Of a stretch of 64,000 bases of DNA, positions 60,212 to 64,000 are shown piece after piece. Position 1 is the first letter of the stretch. Each line of letters begins with the position of its first letter. The stretch comes from Phanerochaete sordida (taxonomy: Eukaryota; Basidiomycota; Agaricomycetes; Polyporales; Phanerochaetaceae): positions 124,001 through 188,000 of the forward strand of contig BPQB01000027.1 in NCBI GenBank assembly GCA_019973155.2. The letters are read 5' to 3'. The notes under the pieces are model-generated. The model had not been told where the DNA came from, searched no databases, and saw only the letters and a list, made by a program, of their open reading frames with translations. A program made the translations under genes and the position numbers.

Positions 60212-62317
60212 TATGTGGTCGGCATCAGCTCGCAGGACCTCAAGCAGATGAACATATTTAACTTGTTCTCGATTTTCCGCCGTGCTGGGCCCCTGGTCTC
60301 TCTGCGGCTCGACGGAGATGCTGGGCGCGAGTCCGACGTGTGCGTAGTCAGGTATTGGATGACCGAACACGCGGAAGCGGCTACGAGGATGATCACCACC
60401 GCGTTATGGAACGGCTGTTGGTATCCAGCTGGCACGGTCTCGTTGAAGACGTATGATCCTTGCACAATTATAGTAACGGTACGTGCGAGATGTTCAGCAT
60501 GTAATTCTTCCTAACCACATTTTTCTCAGAACCTACTGCTCGATACCACCATAGAAAATATGCATACCAATTTCGACAAAGTTCGTGGCTCCATTTTGCC
60601 AAAGTGCACGTTCATTGACATCAATACAATATAACACAGTTCGGGCCCATAGTCGAGTGAGTGCTCACAGTTGTTCCGCCGCAGACCCCACTCATATCTT
60701 GGACCAGGGTGCGAATGGTGGAACGGCCAGCAGCAGGGGACACAGTCTCGGCCATTGTAACCTTCTCCACTGAGGAAGCCGGTTTGTCAAAGTTTACACG
60801 TCGAGAAAGCTATAGACTGAGGTTGATATCGTTAGCAAAGCTCGCCAGAGCTCGCATGAGTCTGCAGGTGCTCAACGGTCGCCGAATCTTCGTCAACTTT
60901 GTTGAGTATGGTAGTCGAGGTCATCCATCACCGCCGTCCGCCCACAGCTCGTGGCGAGAAGAGCCACGCAAGTTCACAAAAGTGAGACTGTCATCCGACT
61001 GTCGGTCGCAGGCGAAGCGTGCTGAGAGTTTGGTTCTAGGCAGAATTCGCCGGGGACGACGGCCGGGCACGTAAAGAGGAGACCGCGAAGAGGAAGGTGG
61101 CCGAGGCTGAGACAGCGGAGGCGGCAGCAATCGCAGAGACGGCCGCTGCTACCAGAGCTCTGACATCTGCCGAAGATATACTAGAGCGTGCGAGTCGTCT
61201 GAGCGATCAGCGCGAGGAAGAGGTGGTCGCCTCAGAGGCGAAGACGCGGGCGGCAAACGAGGCGTTGCGTAGAGCCGAGCGAGCAGTGGACGAGGCCCAG
61301 TGCGCAGCCAGAGCAGCTCGGGTGCACGCCAATCTCATGGACGAGGGGTTCCAAGCTGCCACCCTACGAGCGGAGCTCGCGTGCAGTGCATTCAAAGCGG
61401 CACATGTGAACGTGGTGTCGGCGGACAACCGGGTGGACCGAGCGAAGACATCCGAAGAAGCTGCCAAGCTGCGCACCAAGGCTGCTAAGGATGTCGCTGC
61501 AAGACTTTCCGGGGCTTCTGGGGGCGGCGCGCCAGCGAAGGAGGGGGCACGGGATGACTTGCAGGAGTCGATACGCCGGATGCAAGAGCTTCGGGCGCAG
61601 GAGGAAGAGGATCGGCACCAGAGGGAAACAACAGGCCCAGACGATGAAGAGCAAGCTTCAAATCAGCCTCGAGCAGGTAAAGAGCAGAGACGGGAAGAGG
61701 ACCGGCATGCCAAGGAGTCGGCGGCGAATGCGGAGGAGGTGCGCAGACGAGAAGAGGAAGAAGAAGAACGCAAGGCCGCGGAGCAACGCCAGAAAGCGGA
61801 CGCAGCCCGCTGCGAAGCAGAAGCCATGCAGAAGGCGTACGACGACGCAGTCCGCGCGGAGACGGAACGCTGCCGGCGGCGCGACGACGATATCTGCTCG
61901 GGTGTCCGCAGCTGGTGGCCCGCGACGTTCGCGCTGCAGCGCTTCGAGCTTGTGAGCAGCGAATTCGACGCGATCCAGTTCTCGGAGCGGCAGCCGCTGA
62001 CGGCGGGGAGCGTGCCGTGGCCGACGCTGCTGTGCCCATCCAAGCTCGACGTCGCGGACATCACGTGGGACATGGTGGATGCGTTCTTCGAGGAGGTGCG
62101 CTCTGCGCTGGCGGCGAGCGAGTACCGGAGGCTTGTCGAGAAGACGCATCGCAGGTTTCATCCCGACAAGTGGCGGTCGCGCAGGCTGCTCGTCAGCGTG
62201 CGCGACGAAGATCTGAGGAAGAGGTTGGAGTCCGCAGGCAACATCGTAGCCCAGGCGATGACGCCCCTTTGGCGGAAGAGTCAAGGCGTCCTCGATAGCG
62301 ACGAAGGTTGGTGGTAG

Positions 62318-62639
62318 GAGGCCATGGAGTGAGAATCTGAAACGATCTCCTGGGCTGAATTTGTGCCCTCTCGCTTTTCTGTAATATCACGATCGCTGTT
62401 CTTGCTCTTGTCTTGCTCATAGCTTGGTGTTTGAGAACGAGAACGAGAAGAGTTGAACGGGTGTTTGCTGGCAAATGTGCGCGCTTAAGTAAGTACGAAA
62501 ACGCCGGGGATTACCCGCATCCTCCCCTCTGCCGCTCTGCGACACGCATGTCGCAGCTTGCTTTTCAGTCTCAAACCACGATTAAATGTAGGTCGGTCAC
62601 TTGCAGTAATTCGATGTCATACTGACCTGTGCTCGATAA
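62318..62639. other. Short intergenic region
   Basis: Between the stop of J-like copy 2 (+) and the 3' end of the decayed copy 3 (-). No gene seen. Confidence 0.45.
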
Positions 62640-63391
62640 TCTTCGGTGAGCCTCCTCCATCATGGCTTTGTACTACTCGTTCGTCCTGACGGCGAGCTTT
62701 GCGGCTCCGAAAAACTCTTCTACCGCAGACCATTTGATCTCTCTGAGCTGAAGACGGGCAGGCGACTGCTTACAGGGTAGGCCATGATACGCTTAGAGAG
62801 CTCATTGTCTGTCTCTTACAGGATCTAGTCTCGTTGAATTCGAGACTGACGGCGATGAAGCGGTCAATGCTGCTCTCCTTCATCCAGATGGCGAACTTGT
62901 GAACGTTCCGCTTCAAATTCTTGTAATCTCGCTACTCCTTGCAACGAGTGAGCTCTGCCGCTAACGCATCCGCGTAGGCCTTTTGGCACCTGCTCTTCAC
63001 ACTCCCTCTTGTCGAGGAGCGGCTCCCGTGCGCGGGCGAGGTGAGCCCTGAAGGCCTGACGTGTTCAATCGGTGGCGTCGTGTCCGGAATCGTCGCACCT
63101 CGGAGCATCGCGAGGGCCATCTCAGCTACATTTTTTGCCCGTCGCCCGCAACGTGGCGCTATCGTGTGCACAGGGCGGCGCACCTTCGACGACGTCGCGG
63201 AAGCGCACTACCCATGCTTTGCTGTCCGGAACGGCGTCGTGCTTCCCGACGCTGAGCACGGTCCCGCAGCAGCTGAACACCTGGATAAAGGATTCCCAGC
63301 ACACATTCTTCGGGACCTCTGGGAAGTACAACAGTGACAACACTGCCTCTTTCAGCAGCGGATGCGGCACTTGGCGGAAATCCTTCGCCAT
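62640..63391 (-). pseudogene. Decayed, internally deleted copy of the J-like protein gene (copy 3)
   Basis: An N-terminal piece (VLSLLYFPEVPKNVCW, then AWVVRFRDVVEG) matches the first RRM-like exon of the intact copy. After an intron ending TGTAG, AEMALAMLRGATIP matches the start of the second exon. The reading then jumps, within SPAHGSRSSTRGSVKSR, straight to QKAYADALAAELTRCKE. That equals the end of the coiled coil in the other copies, so most of the middle is deleted. A TAG follows. Further matches appear in other frames: DRFIAVSLEFNET, a WPTL piece and REIKWSAVEEFFGAAKLAV, where a TAG replaces the Tyr of the NEY position. Homology ends at EEAHRR, before the HPD motif. It is clearly non-functional as a full protein. 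Confidence 0.75.
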
Positions 63392-63726
63392 GGGTGCTTC
63401 AGGTGCGGCTTACCTTTTGTTGTACGGCGAATGGAAAGGGATGACGGTGCTCGGCTGCCGACAGGGACGCAAACAAAGGAAAGAAATGGTCAGGATAGTG
63501 CGAGGTTATGGTTCACGGTCACAGCGTGGTAAACATGCCAGCATCCGACTTTAGCGGACAGCCCGATGTTCCAGAAATGCGCCCTGGCATTTCCGTTGCA
63601 TTTTCAAGCGACAGCCGAGCGAGCTGTGGTACGGTCAACACTGTATTGACGTTGATCATGGACTAAGTCGCTTCATGGACAAGTATCATAAGGTACATAG
63701 CCTAGCTGCCATGTCACGGTGTATCA
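63392..63726. other. Short intergenic region
   Basis: Between the decayed copy and the stop of the last J-like copy, both on the minus strand. No gene seen. Confidence 0.4.
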
Positions 63727-64000
63727 TCACATCGATCTGGACGCCTGCCAAATCGGAGTGAGGGCCTGTGAGACAATATTCCCAGCGTCCTCCAGCCTTT
63801 TCCGCAGGTCTTCATCAAGAACTGTAGCCAGAAGGCCCCGCGACCTCCACTTATCAGGATGAAACCTTCTGTGAGCCTTCTCGACCGCCGTCTTGTACTC
63901 AGCTGTCGGGAGATCCTGCTTCAACGCGTCGCAGAACTTTTCAACTGCGTCCCATTGGATAGTTTCGAATGTAACCGAGATTGGAGTCCGCAGTACTGGC
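63727..64000 (-). CDS. J-like protein, copy 4, C-terminal part only (cut by window edge)
   Basis: The minus-strand frame is open from the window end to the stop at 63727. It encodes IQWDAVEKFCDALKQDLP, then YKTAVEKAHRRFHPDKWRSR, LLATVLDEDLRKRLEDAGN and IVSQALTPIWQASRSM. It matches the C-terminal J-like region of copies 1 and 2, with the HPD motif intact. The N-terminal part lies beyond the window, so whether the gene is complete is unknown. Confidence 0.75.
   Translation of the reverse strand, partial: PVLRTPISVTFETIQWDAVEKFCDALKQDLPTAEYKTAVEKAHRRFHPDKWRSRGLLATVLDEDLRKRLEDAGNIVSQALTPIWQASRSM

Larger units (their letters stand above)
52059..62317. repeat. Right arm of a mirror-image gene duplication
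   Basis: Holds a multi-pass membrane protein (-), an amino-acid permease (+) and a J-like coiled-coil protein (+), the reverse complement order of 36013-45337. It is longer than the left arm mainly because of the 1182-bp element inside the J-like gene. Confidence 0.85.
58620..62317 (+). pseudogene. RRM-like / coiled-coil / J-like protein, copy 2, split by an inserted element
   Basis: Exon 1 starts MTVPILYPHPLVTSS and encodes NVLYVRD-like SVLYVRDVPVRVKWDNLV and WAVGFTDIAHG. Exon 2 (AELALATLRGAPIAGLP, then HPSHKDEPSASWALPQY) is cut at 59028 by a 1182-bp element. Coding resumes after 60211 with VVGISSQDLKQ, LFSIFRRAGPLVSLRLDG and VVRYWMTEHAEAATRM. Later exons give VSAIVTFSTEEAG, RRIFVNFVEYGSRG and EEPRKFTK. 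A long coiled coil runs from FAGDDGRARKEETA, and the C-terminus has RFELVSSEFDAIQFSERQP, VPWPTLL, ITWDMVDAFFEEV and KTHRRFHPDKWRSR, ending DSDEGWW. Apart from the element I see no clear lesion. Within the insert the frame stops a few codons in (QYTERQK then TAA). If the element were excised leaving one TA, the frame would be intact. Confidence 0.75.

Noticed and set aside
60632..60634. TAA in frame with the exon NLLLDTT of J-like copy 2, read as a nonsense mutation
   Set aside because: The equivalent left-arm exon ends earlier, at a donor just after SLDK. A GTTCGT donor follows FDK here, so the TAA probably lies in the intron.
1..64000. tRNA, rRNA genes or CRISPR arrays
   Set aside because: No cloverleaf with a convincing T-loop, no rRNA-like conserved stretch and no regularly spaced direct repeats were seen by eye. 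A tRNAscan or covariance-model run would be decisive.

Overview
The window looks like nuclear DNA of a filamentous basidiomycete, most likely an Agaricomycete of the wood-decay kind. The genes are GC-rich and broken by many introns of about 45-65 nt, often with GTACGT, GTGAGT or GTAAGT donors. The gene content fits that assignment: NRPS-like adenylate-forming reductases, a GH131 glucanase, F-box/leucine-rich proteins, tyrosine-kinase-like kinases and a fungal Ssr4 chromatin subunit. No lineage marker was available, so anything below class is inference. Multi-exon coordinates run from start codon to stop codon; internal splice sites were worked out by eye only where stated.

Left part (1-35.8 kb). 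A divergent protein-kinase-domain gene (1.8-3.2 kb, -), a tyrosine-kinase-like kinase with an unresolved N-terminus (about 6.2-8.7 kb, +), RPAP1 (8.9-12.9 kb, -) and an F-box protein (13.2-14.6 kb, -). Next comes a possible small metabolic cluster: MFS transporter (14.9-17.5 kb, -), A-T-R reductase (17.9-21.9 kb, -) and a membrane-anchored aldo-keto reductase (22.9-24.4 kb, +). It is followed by a second F-box protein, the SWI/SNF-RSC subunit Ssr4 (-), a Ser/Thr kinase (+), glutathione synthetase (+) and a GH131 glucanase (+).

Right part (36-64 kb). This is the unusual region. Three neighbouring genes occur twice in mirror image. The left arm is a coiled-coil protein with a J-like C-terminus (-), an amino-acid permease (-) and an unknown multi-pass membrane protein (+). 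The right arm is the membrane protein (-), the permease (+) and the J-like protein (+). The centre holds a second A-T-R reductase (-) and a HIT-family hydrolase (+). The arms are clearly homologous at protein level but strongly diverged, so the duplication is old. The right J-like gene is split by a 1182-bp element with 26-bp perfect terminal inverted repeats and a TA target duplication; removing it with one TA rejoins the reading frame exactly. Beyond it lie a decayed, internally deleted copy of the same gene and a further copy cut by the window edge, so the family has four copies here.

The best candidate for something undescribed is this J-like family: two or more RRM-like N-terminal segments, a long Ala/Glu/Arg-rich coiled coil and a C-terminal segment with an HPD motif. 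It is locally amplified, rearranged and hit by a transposon.
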